DNA from: Siphonodentalium dalli
Lineage: Eukaryota; Mollusca; Scaphopoda; Gadilida; Siphonodentaliidae
DNA length: 64,000 nucleotides
Direction: 5' to 3'
Assembly (NCBI GenBank): GCA_032622095.1
Contig: CP136067.1
Span: 176,920,556-176,984,555 of the forward strand
Shown here: one piece after another, positions 35,088 through 46,574 of the stretch
How the letters are laid out: each line of letters starts with the position of its first letter
How positions within the stretch are numbered: the stretch's first letter is position 1
Position numbers and translations under genes: made by a program
The notes under the pieces: generated by a model
What the model saw: the letters and a program-made list of their open reading frames with translations, nothing else
Databases searched by the model: none
Told to the model about the DNA's origin: nothing

Positions 35088-35742
35088 ATTGCAAGTTATT
35101 CATTTTTGCTCAAAAGTATATTATAGAAACACAACGATTTAATGATTAATAGTATACCAAACCTAGCGAATGGAAATAGTAATATATAAAATAGGAAACA
35201 AAACATCACATCATCGACCGAAGGCCCACAATCACACCCCCATTCTGACGCAAACAGTACACTTTGACATCTTAACGTGTACCCACACTTTATTATCATA
35301 TTTTAATCATACAAGTGTTGTTTGAATACCTTTGTATTATATGTATTGCAGGCAGGAAGCCTAACTCATTTTGTTAATTGTCAATTGTTTGTTGGAAAGG
35401 GGCGTCAATAAGTTAGCAATAACTTGTGCCCCAATCCAGTTAGCTATTTTCGCTAATAAAATATGTTTAAACTAACTGATGTTAGTATTCATGGGCTATT
35501 CCAACTGGGAGAATGTAGCATTTTACTAACATGTTCGAAAATCTCAAGCAAATCAACAGCACCATTCCATTGGAAACATCGTCCGAACTACGATGAATTG
35601 TAAATATTTACTTCTCGATTCAGGATGCAACTATCGGCGATAAATGAACGAACACGATTTCGCCATCAACATTCACTGCCTTTAATTGACGTACAAGAAT
35701 TATGGTGTGCCTTGTCAATTTGGATGTTAATATTATATATAT

Positions 35743-35878
35743 ATAATTCATGGCTTGGAGTTGACTATGCCAAAATAGTGGTCCTCGAGGAGGAATAGTC
35801 CACGAGCCGCAGGCGAGTGGACTATTCATCCTCGAGGACCACTATTTTGGCATAGTCAACGACAAGTCATGCATTATT
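35743..35878. repeat. J1: near-perfect ~130-bp palindrome
   Basis: Arms 35761-35803 and 35817-35860 (GACTATGCCAAAATAGTGGT and inverse, with CCTCGAGGA inside) around GAGCCGCAGGCGA. Weaker pairing extends to TAATTCATGGC / GTCATGCATTA. It marks the left edge of the 1.13-kb insertion in U1. Confidence 0.92.
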
Positions 35879-35894
35879 TATTATATTATATCGA

Positions 35895-36190
35895 ACATTT
35901 GTTATTGTGTTTTTTTGTTGTTTTTTGTTGTGTTTTTGGTGGTGGTATTGTTGTGTTTGTTATTGTGTTTTTGTTGTGTTTTTGGTGGTGGTGTTGTTGC
36001 GTTTTTTGTTGTGTTTTTGTTTTGTATTTTGTTGTGTTTTTGGTGGTGGTGTTGTTGTGTTTTTTGTTGTGTTTTTTATTGTGTTGTTTGTTGTGTTTTT
36101 TGGTGGTGGTGTTGTTGTGTTTTTTGTTGTGTTTGTTATTGTGTTTTTTGTTGTGTTTTTTGTTGTGTTTTTGTTTTGTTTTTTGTTGTC
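35895..36190 (+). repeat. T/G low-complexity tract with higher-order units
   Basis: Almost only T and G on this strand. GTGTTTTTGGTGGTGGTGTT recurs four times at spacings of about 48, 55 and 59 bp. All three forward frames are open (F, V, C, L, W only), an artefact of composition. Confidence 0.93.
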
Positions 36191-36963
36191 ATTTGGATTA
36201 TCTTCTGCAAATCTATGATCACTCATTTCGACAGGCAAACTCAATAATTGAAGTAGCTGATAGCAGCTGGTAAGTAAAGTAAACAGTGTCTCAGTATGCA
36301 CATAGTTAATTCCGGCTACGAAATCGGTCTTGAAAGAATTGAGTTACGAAAATATCATCGGAGAAAACAAATTAAATTCGAGGAGACATGAGCAAAATAT
36401 TGCGTTAACACCCAATTGAGCCAGAGATAAATAAAGTGACGATTATATTACACATGTATATACGTTTATTAACTCACCATAACGAATTTACAGTATATAA
36501 TCGAGAAAATTTGATCTTGCATCGAATCGTGTTTTCTGGATTTCAACACGGAAGTGTCCACAATTATCATGCGTATTTGAAAACGAGGATCGCCCTTCGT
36601 CAAACCGGACCGAATGCGATTATCTACCGGGAAATCGGTCTTTCTCGAAGTCTAATGATATACCGATATAGCAAAAACTACGTGTAACGCCGGAAACACA
36701 CAGGATAGTTTCAGATTGACCGTGTGTTCAGGTGGCAATGCGATTATGCAAACACAAATTATGTTACTATAAATAGAAAAAGAATAGTAGGTGAGTAGGT
36801 GGGCTACTGGGGTACTACCGTAAAATAGTATGGCAGTAGGTAGCCAATCAGAACGCGGGAAAGTTACGTGAGATATAATATTCGTAAATATAACTACTTT
36901 TAGCAAGTATATTCTCCATTTTTATTTGATAACCCGACCGGAGTGGTTGTGTGTAATGTTTAG

Positions 36964-37417
36964 GAGAACGTATATACAACGTCAAATACTATACATGTAG
37001 TATTTAAAATCTATATTGCTGAATTTAGACTGATGTCTTGTCTGAAACAGCGAAATCACAAAATTTTCTTGTTCTGTCACCTTCATGATCACAGATTGAT
37101 TTTTTTGCCAACGGGCTACAAATATTTTTATCAAGATCTCTGACGTTGATTCTCTGTATCATGCGGTGTGTCATGACATATCAGCGCGATAATTCGACAT
37201 CTGCGGCCACAATCACTGGTTCGTGCCAATCTCTACCAGAGCGCACCAGTCATGCTTCCTTTCTGACTCTGTAACAGGATGGATACTAGTCCGTGTTTCT
37301 ATATTTAGCATGGGATTTTCCAGCAAAAATGGCGAAATTCATCGCTCCAAAGTCAAAATTTCTATGTGCTTTGAGAACAGTTCCCACACTAAAACATAAT
37401 GACAGAATGGAAAATCA
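36964..37417 (+). repeat. Repeat T, copy T2
   Basis: Same as T1 minus two internal blocks (corresponding to about 33770-33850 and 33953-34005). It lies between U1 and a partial U2, and its right edge joins U2 within AAAATCAATTGTAAATA. Confidence 0.85.
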
Positions 37418-37650
37418 ATTGTAAATATTTACTTCTCGATTCGGGATGCAACTATCGGCGATAAATGAACGAACACGATTTCGCCATCAACATTCACTGC
37501 CTTTAGTTAACGTATAAGAATTATGGTGTGCCTTTTCAATTTGGATGTTAATATTCGTAAATATAACTACTTTTAGCAAGTTTATTCTCTATTTTTATTT
37601 GATAACCCTACCGGAGTGCTTGTGTGTAATGTTCGATATTTGCGCTCAAT
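37418..37650 (+). mobile_element. Element U, partial copy U2
   Basis: TTGTAAATATTTACTTCTCG through CCGGAGTGCTTGTGTGTAAT, highly similar to U1 and lacking the 1.13-kb insertion. The left half is absent because T2 abuts it. Confidence 0.8.
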
Positions 37651-37845
37651 ACTCCATCGGACTGACGACATAAAACAGCTATTTGTACGTTGTCTGTATC
37701 TGAAAAATTAAATTAGATTGAACCTAATCGGATTTCGACTTCCAGAAAAAAAAATCTGTTTGTCTTTTTCCATCCATCAGAAATATCACGATATTGTCTA
37801 TGATAAAGAGTGTATATGATTCCTTTCTCTATAAACATCGAACAT

Positions 37846-38072
37846 TAATCCTTTCTATACTAAATACTAATTTGCGAGTAGTTCCCTTAGGACATGTTCA
37901 GATAATAAGTTCAGCAAACTTATTTTCTGAACATTTCCATAAAAAAAATAGGACTCCCTCTGCACTTGTTTATCTGTCGTCTGCTTATTTTTTCCTGAAC
38001 ACCCCTCCATATGGATAATGTACCATTCAAATGTACATGTTTTATAATTGAATGGGAGAATCCATCTAGTTA
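37846..38072 (-). mobile_element. Family A MITE, copy A4, reversed
   Basis: CCTTTCTATACTAAATACT at the left, then GTCGTCTGCTTATTTTTTCC and TGAATGGGAGAATCCATCTA at the right, the reverse of A1/A3. About 227 bp. Another A end lies at 38998-39046 (TTTACTAAAGAAAGTGTTAA). Confidence 0.8.
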
Positions 38073-38670
38073 TATATGTCCCGTAGGCTAGTGGTGAAGG
38101 TAGAGTTTGCCCGTGTACGGGAACAAATGAAGAGTCCAGAAGATTTGATAACTTTTATATGTTTATAAGTCTCTGTCGATAAGCACTATGTATACAGGTT
38201 ATATAGAGATGTTTATTACGCTTTTCGTCGCATTTGACATAACAGGCGATTCAATGTCAAACAGTGTACATATTACATAATATAAATGTGAGGTGACATA
38301 ATATACATACACAATATAGGTTGGAGTTATTAGTGTACTACATGTACATGGTATATTGATTGAGGGTATACTATCTTATAATGTGATAATGTTATCTTAT
38401 AATTATTGGGGGTATATAATGTATGTGGGGCGATTCCCTGTGCATATGTTGTATGAGGGTGGGCATTTGTTGTTGTTGTTGTTTTTTGTTTTGTTTTTCA
38501 TTGAGCGTCAGGAGTGGGTCATTAGTGTTTGGGCCTTTTTTAGATATATTGATATATTTACTATGATCTTTCGGTTATTTGTATCGAAGAGGTCATGTAA
38601 TTTAATTGTGTTCGGTCGGTTGCGATAGTAGGCTTTCAAATATTTAGTTCTGAGGGCAGTTAACCGAGGG

Positions 38671-38778
38671 CAGTATAGAGATGTTGCGGGTAGTAAGCAC
38701 TGTGTATACAGGTTATATAGAGATGTTGCGGGTAGTAAGCACTGTGTATACAGGTTATATAGAGATGATGCGGGTAGC
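38671..38778. repeat. 42-bp tandem repeat, ~2.5 units
   Basis: AGATGTTGCGGGTAGTAAGC + ACTGTGTATACAGGTTATATAG in tandem. A single diverged unit is found 500 bp upstream at 38178-38213. Unrelated to the 42-bp box period of families B and C. 38073-38670 and 38779-39734 hold nothing else I can assign apart from the A end noted. Confidence 0.9.
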
Positions 38779-39734
38779 AAGGTTCCAGGATAAGTGAAGT
38801 TCTCGCTCCCGAGAACGGGTAGTTATTTTCTAGTGTCGGTGGTTGGGATAAGAATTGGGCCTACATTTTGGATGAGAAAAATACTTACCAAATTTTGTTC
38901 AAACCAAATAATCCAAACATGAGTTATCGGTCGGAAACAAAATATGATAACGGATAGAACGGGCATACTGATTACATAATACGCCTATTTCAATGTATAC
39001 TTTTTATTATTGAATTTGAGAATTTATTTACTAAAGAAAGTGTTAACGACTAAGCCATCCCATAGCACGTGTTGGCCTTTATTCCCGGAATATCTACATT
39101 CGAGTATTGTGAGGAACACTGTACGCAGACAGTCTCATGTTGAAATTACCACGTGACTGCCTCTGGTAAGAATTCGAAAGAAACGTGAGGAATCACTGAA
39201 CTAAATGGACGACAATGTTAACGTTTCAGCCAAATTCACTGAATTTAAGCCGGAAGACCACTCCAGTGATATTTACCCAGCTAGATTGGTACCAGCTGAT
39301 CACGAAAATGCAAGAAGAATCATAGGTCATGTGTTTACTTTTTAAAACAAATCCCCAAGTGCACTCACAGCCAAATTGTATCTGGAAAAACCAAGAACTA
39401 CAGCAGCTAGTTAAATACATTTCCCACTCACAAAAATCCATTCCCCAATTAATTCACCAGTATAAATTTTTTAGATATGATGTACGAATCATATAAACAA
39501 GATTTCATCCTTTAATAACCGTCCCACATGTATCAGGTGAATGTCATTCTTCAGTAACCTTCACCTCTAGCAATTCCACGGTGCACTCGCTCCCCGACTC
39601 TGGAACACATTTAGCTGGAGCCCTGATTCCGTGGGCGCTCCGGAGTGAGCACCATGTTATAATCTCAACGTTCAGATTGGCCGTGCATGTTATTGGTGGA
39701 CGTTTATCTAAAATGCATCTGGAGGGAATGCAAA

Positions 39735-40895
39735 CGAAATGATATGATATTGATATGATATGTATCGGGGAATATGCTGTGCAATGTCCACTGTAATTAC
39801 AGCGTGATTTTATCGATGGCACGTGAGCGGAATGAGGTGTCTGGAGTCAGATTAATCTGACTGAAGAGCATGTCGAAACGGCACGGCGTATCACCCACTG
39901 TACTCAGTAGAAACAAACACGTTTAACTCAACACACCACGCTGACATATATCCGTAAAGGTTCTGTGTGGGCCTGGGTAGAATCGGTCTACGCCCCACTG
40001 CGAGGGGTAAGAGTCTCCTATGGTGGCACCCTATTTACCGTTGAGTGCATCCAGTTGACGGTAACGTAGGAATGCTGGTGGTACAATGGCCACGTATAAT
40101 GCGTATAAACCGGAGAAAATTTGCAAAATTTACCATGTACAATTTTCTCAGAATGTGCATGGTTATTTTCAATCTAGTGAATTCTGAACTATAACGGTTT
40201 GAACGACTTTGTTTTTTGTTTGAGAACACTGACATTTTGTTTGAAAGAATTTCATAGTTCCGATTTCTGAACATGGATGAATATTAAATCAGGACTTTAT
40301 CTTGTTTATTGCTGACAAGCCACCCCCAATGTTCCAAAAATCGGCGACCTCATCACATGTAATGTAACTGTATTCATGCGTAACGGGAATTACTCTTCGA
40401 ATTGACCGAACTGTAGATTGTTTTTGTCTCAAAACTGGCATATAGTTGGCTTAATTTGCCCAAAATGATCATGTAGGTCGGCATAAGATAAATACAACAA
40501 TAGCTTAGTGTGTATTGTCAACTTTTGATATGTATGTTGTCCCAACTCGTTAGAGGTATGATTAACACGTCACTTTGGTTGGCAGAGAACCGACTCACTT
40601 GTATTGGTTGGCCGAGATCCGACTCAGTTGTATTGGTTGGCCCAGATCCGACTCCCTTGTTTTGGTTGGTTTTTCGTGAACATCAGATGTGACATTGGTA
40701 TGATTTGCATATGGGAATATGCTGCACCATGTCCATGGTAATTAGTGTGAGACAATCGATGATACGTGAGCGGATTGAGGTGTCTGTAGCCAGATTAGTC
40801 TGACTGGGGAGCATGTCAAAGTTATACGGTGCATCGCCCACTCGAGTCAGTCGAATCAGCCGATGTAGTCAACAGATCGCGCTGACATATGAAGA
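39735..40895 (+). repeat. Pair of ~200-bp direct repeats
   Basis: 39735-39955 and 40690-40895 share GGGAATATGCTG, ACGTGAGCGGA(A/T)TGAGGTG, CAGATTA(A/G)TCTGACTG and CGCTGACATAT in order. The first contains the 18-bp palindrome AGTCAGATTAATCTGACT. Confidence 0.75.
40576..40672. repeat. 30-bp tandem repeat, 3 units
   Basis: GAGATCCGACTCACTTGTAT + TGGTTGGCC-type units, three copies with substitutions. Confidence 0.88.
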
Positions 40896-41045
40896 ATTTG
40901 TAGGAAATGTAACATGGATGTTGATAATGAAGAACACTTCCTCATTCGCTGCAACACATATGATAAGATGCGTAAACACTTCTTTGATGAGATAGGAATG
41001 ACGAGTGATAATTTTATTGGATTGAGAATGGACAAAATCTCCGGT
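40896..41045 (+). pseudogene. LINE ORF2 C-terminal zinc-motif fragment
   Basis: One frame reads ICRKCNMDVDNEEHFLIRC, a Cys-x2-Cys...His-x4-Cys motif of the LINE ORF2 tail, followed by YDKMRKHFFDEIG. It is cut off on the left at the end of the direct repeat and on the right near 41045, where sequence related to 46.9 kb (CGCCCGGACCAGCCCGG) begins. Confidence 0.72.
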
Positions 41046-41373
41046 GTGATTAAACACCGCCCGGACCAGCCCGGTCCGCCCCTGTGGAGTATAGGGGTGA
41101 TTTTAGAGGCAATAGATGATTGTCAATGTCAACAAAGAACAACAATTACTGGTACTCTAGCCGCATAATGTGGTATTGTCTTCAGATATACGACATGACT
41201 TGCAACGTCAACAAAAGAACAGTAATTGCTTTAGTTAAAGGCCCATGTAATTTTTTTTCGAACCCCCAGACTACATTATATTAAATATTCGCCATATTAT
41301 ATACCATTTGAAAGTGGAAGCTCCAAAACAGTGTATTGTCAACTTATCCGGTATAATAAACTATGAACATGTA

Positions 41374-41927
41374 CAAATAACAATGGCGGATATTATACAA
41401 CGACGTTAAAGGTATTTCGTCAGAGAACGTCAACTAACACCAAGCAACGCTATCGCAGCATCGACATCCAAAATGTTGGATATATGTTGAGGGACATTAG
41501 ACTTCACGATGATAAGCCAGCCTATGGACATTTTAATCAACCGGGACATTCCGTTGACAACATAAGGGTATCGGTTTTAGAAAAGGTCAATGGGCACAAA
41601 CATCTGAGACTGATACGTGAAGACTATTGGATAGCTAAGTTGAAAACCCGGACTGGCCACGGTTTCAACGCTAGAGGAAATGGCGCCAACTTTTGGATGT
41701 CGATGCTGCGATATCGTTGCTTGGTGTTAGTTGACGTTCTCTGACGAAAGACCTTTAACGTCGTTGTATAATATCCGCCATTGTTATTTGTATGTTTATC
41801 TGAATGCCATCATGTGATTTTGTCTGAATAATATCAACCGAAGAAGGCCTAAGGCCGAAAGCTTTTGAAGAGCGACTTATTTAATTTTTCAGCCTACAGG
41901 GTCCCTCATCTCCTGGACCATTTTTAC
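41374..41927 (+). mobile_element. Penelope-like element fragment between inverted repeats
   Basis: ACTATGAACATGTA at 41360-41373 and 41928-41941 is a 14-bp target duplication. Inside, 41372-41479 and 41686-41792 are inverted copies (about 105 bp, 2 substitutions and 1 indel) flanking a GIY-YIG coding tail. Downstream, GAAGAAGGCCTAAGGCCGAA (41841-41860), then AGC, resembles the stem II and GAAA part of hammerhead ribozymes known from Penelope-like elements, but the CUGAUGA box is not intact. The inverted layout fits the inverted partial copies often reported for this group. Confidence 0.75.
41484..41687 (+). pseudogene. C-terminal part of Penelope-type GIY-YIG endonuclease
   Basis: HFNQPGHSVDNIRV, then RLIREDYWIAKLKT and GHGFN, match the conserved HFN.xGHS ... 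R..E..WI..LkT...hGlN series at the end of Penelope-like ORFs. The Glu in REDYW would be the metal-binding residue. The GIY and YIG strands and the whole RT are missing, so it cannot be active. The open frame continues to 41744 only by reading into the inverted repeat. Confidence 0.82.
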
Positions 41928-42311
41928 ACTATGAACATGTAGTTTGTTTTGAGGTATCGACGTGTTTTCTGTACTGCAAAAATTATATTATTTTTAATGG
42001 AAGGGGAATTACTCTGTATCTTAGTTTGAATTATGTTGCATTCTGGTAGACGAATGGGGAAAATGTTTCTATGATTTTTCAGCTATTTTCTATTACTCTA
42101 TGGATACCTTCTGAGACACAGACGTTCCAAATGGTAATAAATTATAGTATTTTAATATTTTATATCAAAGATTGTTAGTAAAACCGTATATCAAGGCACA
42201 ATAAAAAATATTCGTTGACTCGAAAATTAAATGGGCCTTTAATGATGATGACAACGACAGCATTAATGACACGGTTGTTACTGCCTTGGTGCACTCATAC
42301 ACTTGGCTATA

Positions 42312-42719
42312 GTTTGAGCCACATGGCAGGTTGCGCTCCAAAATACACATAATATGATTATTGAATGTTTCTCAGTATCGAAATAGGTCGATAAATATCT
42401 GAACTACCTTTCTACGAGCATTATGTAACTCCAAAAGACGCATTGAAGTAACAAAACAATTGGAAATACGGTGTTTTTGGTCCCAAAGAGCGTTGCGTGG
42501 TAGTCTATTCATGATATGGTAGCAATAAAGAGCGTTTGTTTGACTTCTTGCGTTAAGTTGAAAACGGCTGAAAAATGGCTGTGACGTTGGCAAGTGTTTT
42601 TCAGAGCATATGAAGCCGGTATATCAATAATAGTTCGTTTTTTTTATCGACCTATCGTATCCGTCGCTCCAAATTATGTAGAAAAAAATTGGAGGTTCGA
42701 ATGAGCCATGTCCCTTTAA
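42312..42719 (-). mobile_element. Family B MITE, copy B3
   Basis: GAGCCACATGGCAGGTTGCG at the left, GGTTCGAATGAGCCATGTCC then CTTTAA at the right. Boxes AAAGAGCGTT at the 42-bp period with ATGATATGG between them. Confidence 0.9.
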
Positions 42720-42784
42720 ATATAAATTAGTTAATTTCCCAGGGATATCGCTACCTATTCCCAATCAGCGACATGCTTAGGCGG

Positions 42785-43325
42785 CGAATTATCTACACTT
42801 TTAGAACTGTGTATAAATCCTACCCAATATGTGTTACATTTTATCTTAAACAAAATTGTGTACAAATGATATATGTGTGGGTGGAATTTTCTCAACATTG
42901 AATATGAGTGAATATGTGAATATATTATAGTTAGTAGATGTGATATGTTCTATTTGAGACACAAACTTCGCCGAAAAAGCTACTTATATTAAAAATCTCA
43001 TAGCAGCTTTAAAACTTTGTGCTACACAATTATGTGCTGTTCAGTTTTTACACACATTTATAACATATTTTAAAGCTGCTGCCAAGTTATTGTTCTGCGG
43101 TAGCCTTTACGAGATTTGTGTCTCCAACAGAACACATTTCATCTTATAACTAATACACTCACAAATTCACTCATATTCAACGTTGAGGAAACTCCACCGA
43201 CACATATGTCATGTATCATGTATCATGTATCATGTATCATTTCTACGCAATTTTATTTAAGATAAAATGTAACATATATTGTGTAGAATTTACACAAATG
43301 TGTTCTAAGAGTGTATGGTACTGTC
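42785..43325. mobile_element. Foldback Y
   Basis: Inverted arms of about 230 bp: ACACTTTTAGAACTGTG against GTGTTCTAAGAGTGT at the tips, TGTTACATTTTATCTTAAA repeated inverted, and TTGAATATGAGTGAAT against ATTCACTCATATTCAA. The right arm holds a 4-unit ATCATGT microsatellite (43206-43240) absent from the left arm. Noncoding. 43326-43832 is unassigned. Confidence 0.88.
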
Positions 43326-43832
43326 TAGATTGAAAACCCGTATGTACGAGCAATCAAGTCTGAGAAATGGCCGTTTTGTAATTATGTTGGTTGGTCCTGT
43401 TGAATTAGCTATAATTAAAATAGGGAAGTAGATGATTTTGAGAAAAAATACGATTAGTTTTATCTCAACTCATTTTCGAGGTATTTGACAACTTCAAATG
43501 ATTCGAGAAATGCCCATGATTTATGCGAAACATTGAGGAACATAGATGTTCATATATTAAATATTTGAAAAATTTCTACGTTTTTTGTTGCAAAAGGAGT
43601 CATCGATTGAAGTTGCAATAATTAATACAGCCATTGTTAACACATGCTCAGATACGTAGATTCTCTCTGCAGACATTCGCCCCGATTTGAAGCACTCTGT
43701 CTTGCCAAACATTTGAAATTACAACTGAAAATAACGTTACGTTCCCTTGACACCGTCCCCTCATTTGACCAGCATCATATATAGGTACGTCGGCGGGGCC
43801 CACCAACATGACAGGACCGGTTGACTACACCC

Positions 43833-44045
43833 CTGGTTAAGCGTCCCTGCTAATTTGATACGATGCTGGTGGGTCCTACTGAATTGCTATGATGCTGGTG
43901 GGTCCTACTGAATTGCTATGATGCTGGTGGGTCCTACTGAATTGCTATGATGCTGGTGGGTCGCACTGAATTGCTATAATGTTGGTGTGTCCTACTGAAT
44001 TACTATGATGCTGGTGGGTCCCACTGAATTGCTATAGTCTTGGTA
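43833..44045 (+). repeat. 29-bp minisatellite, ~7 units
   Basis: GCTGGTGGGTCCTACTGAAT + TGCTATGAT, with mostly single-base variants. The first unit (TGCTAATTTGATACGATG) and both flanks match the 2-unit copy at 12.5 kb, so the array expanded inside a dispersed element. Confidence 0.92.
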
Positions 44046-44984
44046 AATGGATGCTGTTAAGAAAATGCACCGTCAGTTTTTAGCTCAACAGTGACGTTTA
44101 TCGTACAGTGAACCCATTAATGTACACACTGAATTATTCAGGTGAGATGTACTTCGCGTAAATTATATCGATACAATTACAATTTGACGACTATTATAAA
44201 TCATCCAGGTATTTTTGTGTGGCGTGATTCGAAACAGACATTGATTCATTTATAATTAAGTAAACGGACGAATGCAATTATGGAAATTGAAGATCCTCCT
44301 TTGTTTCTCAATCCGGTTCAGTTTCTTCCCTAATATAATCATCGTCAGAGATTCCGCTTCTACCGTTTGTATTAATCGGAATACTGATATTAGAAGAAAC
44401 TATTTACTTCCCGGTTCCGTTCTATTTACGAACGCAACAAGCCCAAATAACACTGTCTTGCAGATTCGGATAATGCGCGGTGCAGGCTTGCTCGTCCCAG
44501 CTGAAACGCTGGTTTGTATACAATTATACTATATGACTATTGTATATAATTCTCCGTTTCTCAATATCCGTTACATGTAATAGTCATTTTTGTTTCATGA
44601 GAGAATAAAGCATAGCCAGAGCCATGTCCATTTAAACTCAATAACATAGAGAAGTTGGAAACTTTCGGAGCCACCATCGGACAGAATCAACCATTGTCCG
44701 AAATCGAACGGACGATCAATATGAGTTTTTCTGAGTGTCTCATTAAAAAAACCGGAGACAGTGTTAGCCCTTAATTACTCCACTATTAACCAGAGAGAGT
44801 GTTAGCCCTTAATTACTCGACTATTCGTTCGATCACTATGTACACTTGTGGCTAATTTCGAGTTTATTTGAGAACAACGATGAAGCTGCTAATTATCGAT
44901 ATACTATATGCCAAGAAAATCATTCGAGTCGAATGTGAATAAAGACCAGCAACGTATTTCCCCAATACAACGCCTTCGACCTCG
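44046..44984. other. Noncoding; small tandem duplication
   Basis: GTGTTAGCCCTTAATTACTC is present twice (about 44760 and 44810). A 102-codon frame at 44272-44580 shows no recognisable domain. Confidence 0.5.
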
Positions 44985-45840
44985 TAATAGTCGTCATGTA
45001 GACGCAGAACTCATATTATATGTCATGTCGGGAGTATTAACGTTCGTGAATGGAACATAGCGCATATATGCAGGTCATGTCGAGAGTATAATAAACGCTC
45101 ATGTATGACACATAAATAATACAAGTCATGCCTGGAGTAATACGCGCACGTGTATGGCCCCATAACTCATATCAGTCATGTCGGGAGTATAAACTTTTGT
45201 GTATGGACCCAGAACACATATATAGAGGATCTATAACGAGTCCTAAGTTTATAGCGGAATTTACAAAACGAGTCCAGTAAATTAGGTATGTATACCGAGC
45301 CTTTGGCGAGGTCCAGACCTAATTTACTGGACGAGTTTTGTAAATTCCGCTATAAACTGGGGACGAGTTGTAGATTCTATTTATTACATGATCGAAAACC
45401 TCGTCAAAACATACTTATATCAACAATTGGGACGCGAAACTAACATCGATTTCTATAAGCATGCGATGACGTTTCACGTAACTATGCATTGTTTTCCCGC
45501 ATACAGAAATAGTCCCAGATAAATAAAGACTCTTTGGCGTATTTAATGACATAACTTTTAAAACTCTTTCTTCATTATAGTTTGTTGGAAAACTATTGGA
45601 AGCCATAGTATTTTGAGACTTATTGTACGGAATGTAAACAGACACTATTTTCTGTTATTAAACGAATTTTTAATATCACAATTTACATGGGTTTATTGAA
45701 TGGAATAAGGGTAGGATCATTTAATAAATACATGTCATGTCGGGAGTATAAACGCTCATGTATATATATGGACCCAGAACACATACAGGTCATGTCGGTA
45801 GTAATAAACGCTCGTGTATGGCCCCATAACTCATACAGTT
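44985..45840 (+). repeat. ~57-bp tandem array split by a ~500-bp insertion
   Basis: Units of the type CATGTCGGGAGTATAAACGC, TCATGTATGGACCCAGAAC, ACATATACAG. About four units at 44985-45220 and two at 45722-45840. The intervening DNA starts with palindrome J2. Confidence 0.85.
45229..45376. repeat. J2: long palindrome
   Basis: Arms 45229-45286 and 45317-45376 pair almost perfectly (TTTATAGCGGAATTTACAAA with its inverse) around a 30-base loop. Confidence 0.92.
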
Positions 45841-45960
45841 AAACTTCGTTAAGTCGAATCGCAAGGGACCGTTGGTTTACTTCGAGTTATCCGTGTGTTC
45901 GACTTAACCATTTCGACCACAAATTCCAACTAGTCGAATTCATTTCGATCCGATAATAAT
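45836..45960. mobile_element. Possible pogo/Tc1-like element end
   Basis: CAGTTAAACTTCGTTAAGTC after TA resembles the 5' ends of pogo/Tigger-type elements. GGACCGTTGGTTTACTTCGA and TGTTCGACTTAACC form an imperfect internal inverted repeat. No partner end was located. Confidence 0.3.
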
Positions 45961-46574
45961 TGTTTTCAACCTTGTGCACGCTATATACCCACGCTAAATA
46001 AATAGTCAGTTACTATGCTGATCATATACAACAGACAAGATGATATTTATTCTGATTATTTATCGCATAATATAATAAAAACACAGAATATGATAAGAAA
46101 ACATCAACAAATTCGCGGTAGAAATAACAAAAGTACATTTGACCCGGAAGTGGTTACAATAGTATTTACAAAAATTGGGATTCAGGATTGGAAGTGACTG
46201 GTTATAAAGGACTGGTTTCTGCAAAAAATTAGTTGTTGAATCTCTCTTTAGTTTATCGCTGATGCCCAGTATCTTCATTAAGCCGTCGCTCGTGTCTGCT
46301 TGGGTCATGAGATAACGCAGTACAATGTCGCAGCTATGCATTGCGTCATCGATTGTCGGGTCGGGCTTGGTGCACTCGATGACTGCAGAGAAGTCAACTA
46401 TAAACTATCATTGCACGCACATTTGTTTTGCTTTTTTTGCGAAACACAGCGAAATATAGAAGATTTTGGGGGTTAATTGCCAGGCATTCGTGGACGACTC
46501 GCCCTTGTATCTTCGTGAGTGTAGTCGAGGGTAGTTACTAGTTCCACAACACATATGTAAGGAGTTATTAGAAG

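Larger units (their letters stand above)
34859..36962 (+). mobile_element. Element U, copy U1, broken by two insertions
   Basis: Left end TTAAAGACATATTATG, as in U3 and U4. Parts are at 34859-34920, 35478-35745 and 36880-36962. The first gap contains a LINE 3' piece, the second the J1 palindrome plus a T/G-rich tract. The second junction, GTTAATATT|...|AATATTCGTAAA, matches uninterrupted GTTAATATTCGTAAA in U2, which is an empty site. Confidence 0.75.
41235..42242. mobile_element. Element F (TTAA type) hosting the Penelope-derived unit
   Basis: Left TTAAAGGCCCATGTAATTTT, right AAAATTAAATGGGCCTTTAA: about 20-bp TIR with TTAA at both ends. Without the nested unit it would be about 426 bp. Noncoding apart from the insertion. 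Confidence 0.85.

Noticed and set aside
35869-36301. Overlapping open frames of 103-134 codons
   Set aside because: Made of F, V, L, C and W from T/G-only DNA (or N, T, K, P on the other strand); compositional artefacts.
38671-38778. Link between the 42-bp tandem unit and the 42-bp box period of families B and C
   Set aside because: The tandem unit does not contain AAAGAGCGTT; the equal length is coincidental.
41687-41744. C-terminal extension of the GIY-YIG frame
   Set aside because: It reads through the inverted repeat, so it is not part of the original protein.
41371-41792. Classical cut-and-paste MITE made of the ~105-bp inverted repeats
   Set aside because: The 14-bp target duplication lies outside at 41928-41941, not at the end of the right arm, so the arms are not the element's termini on both sides.
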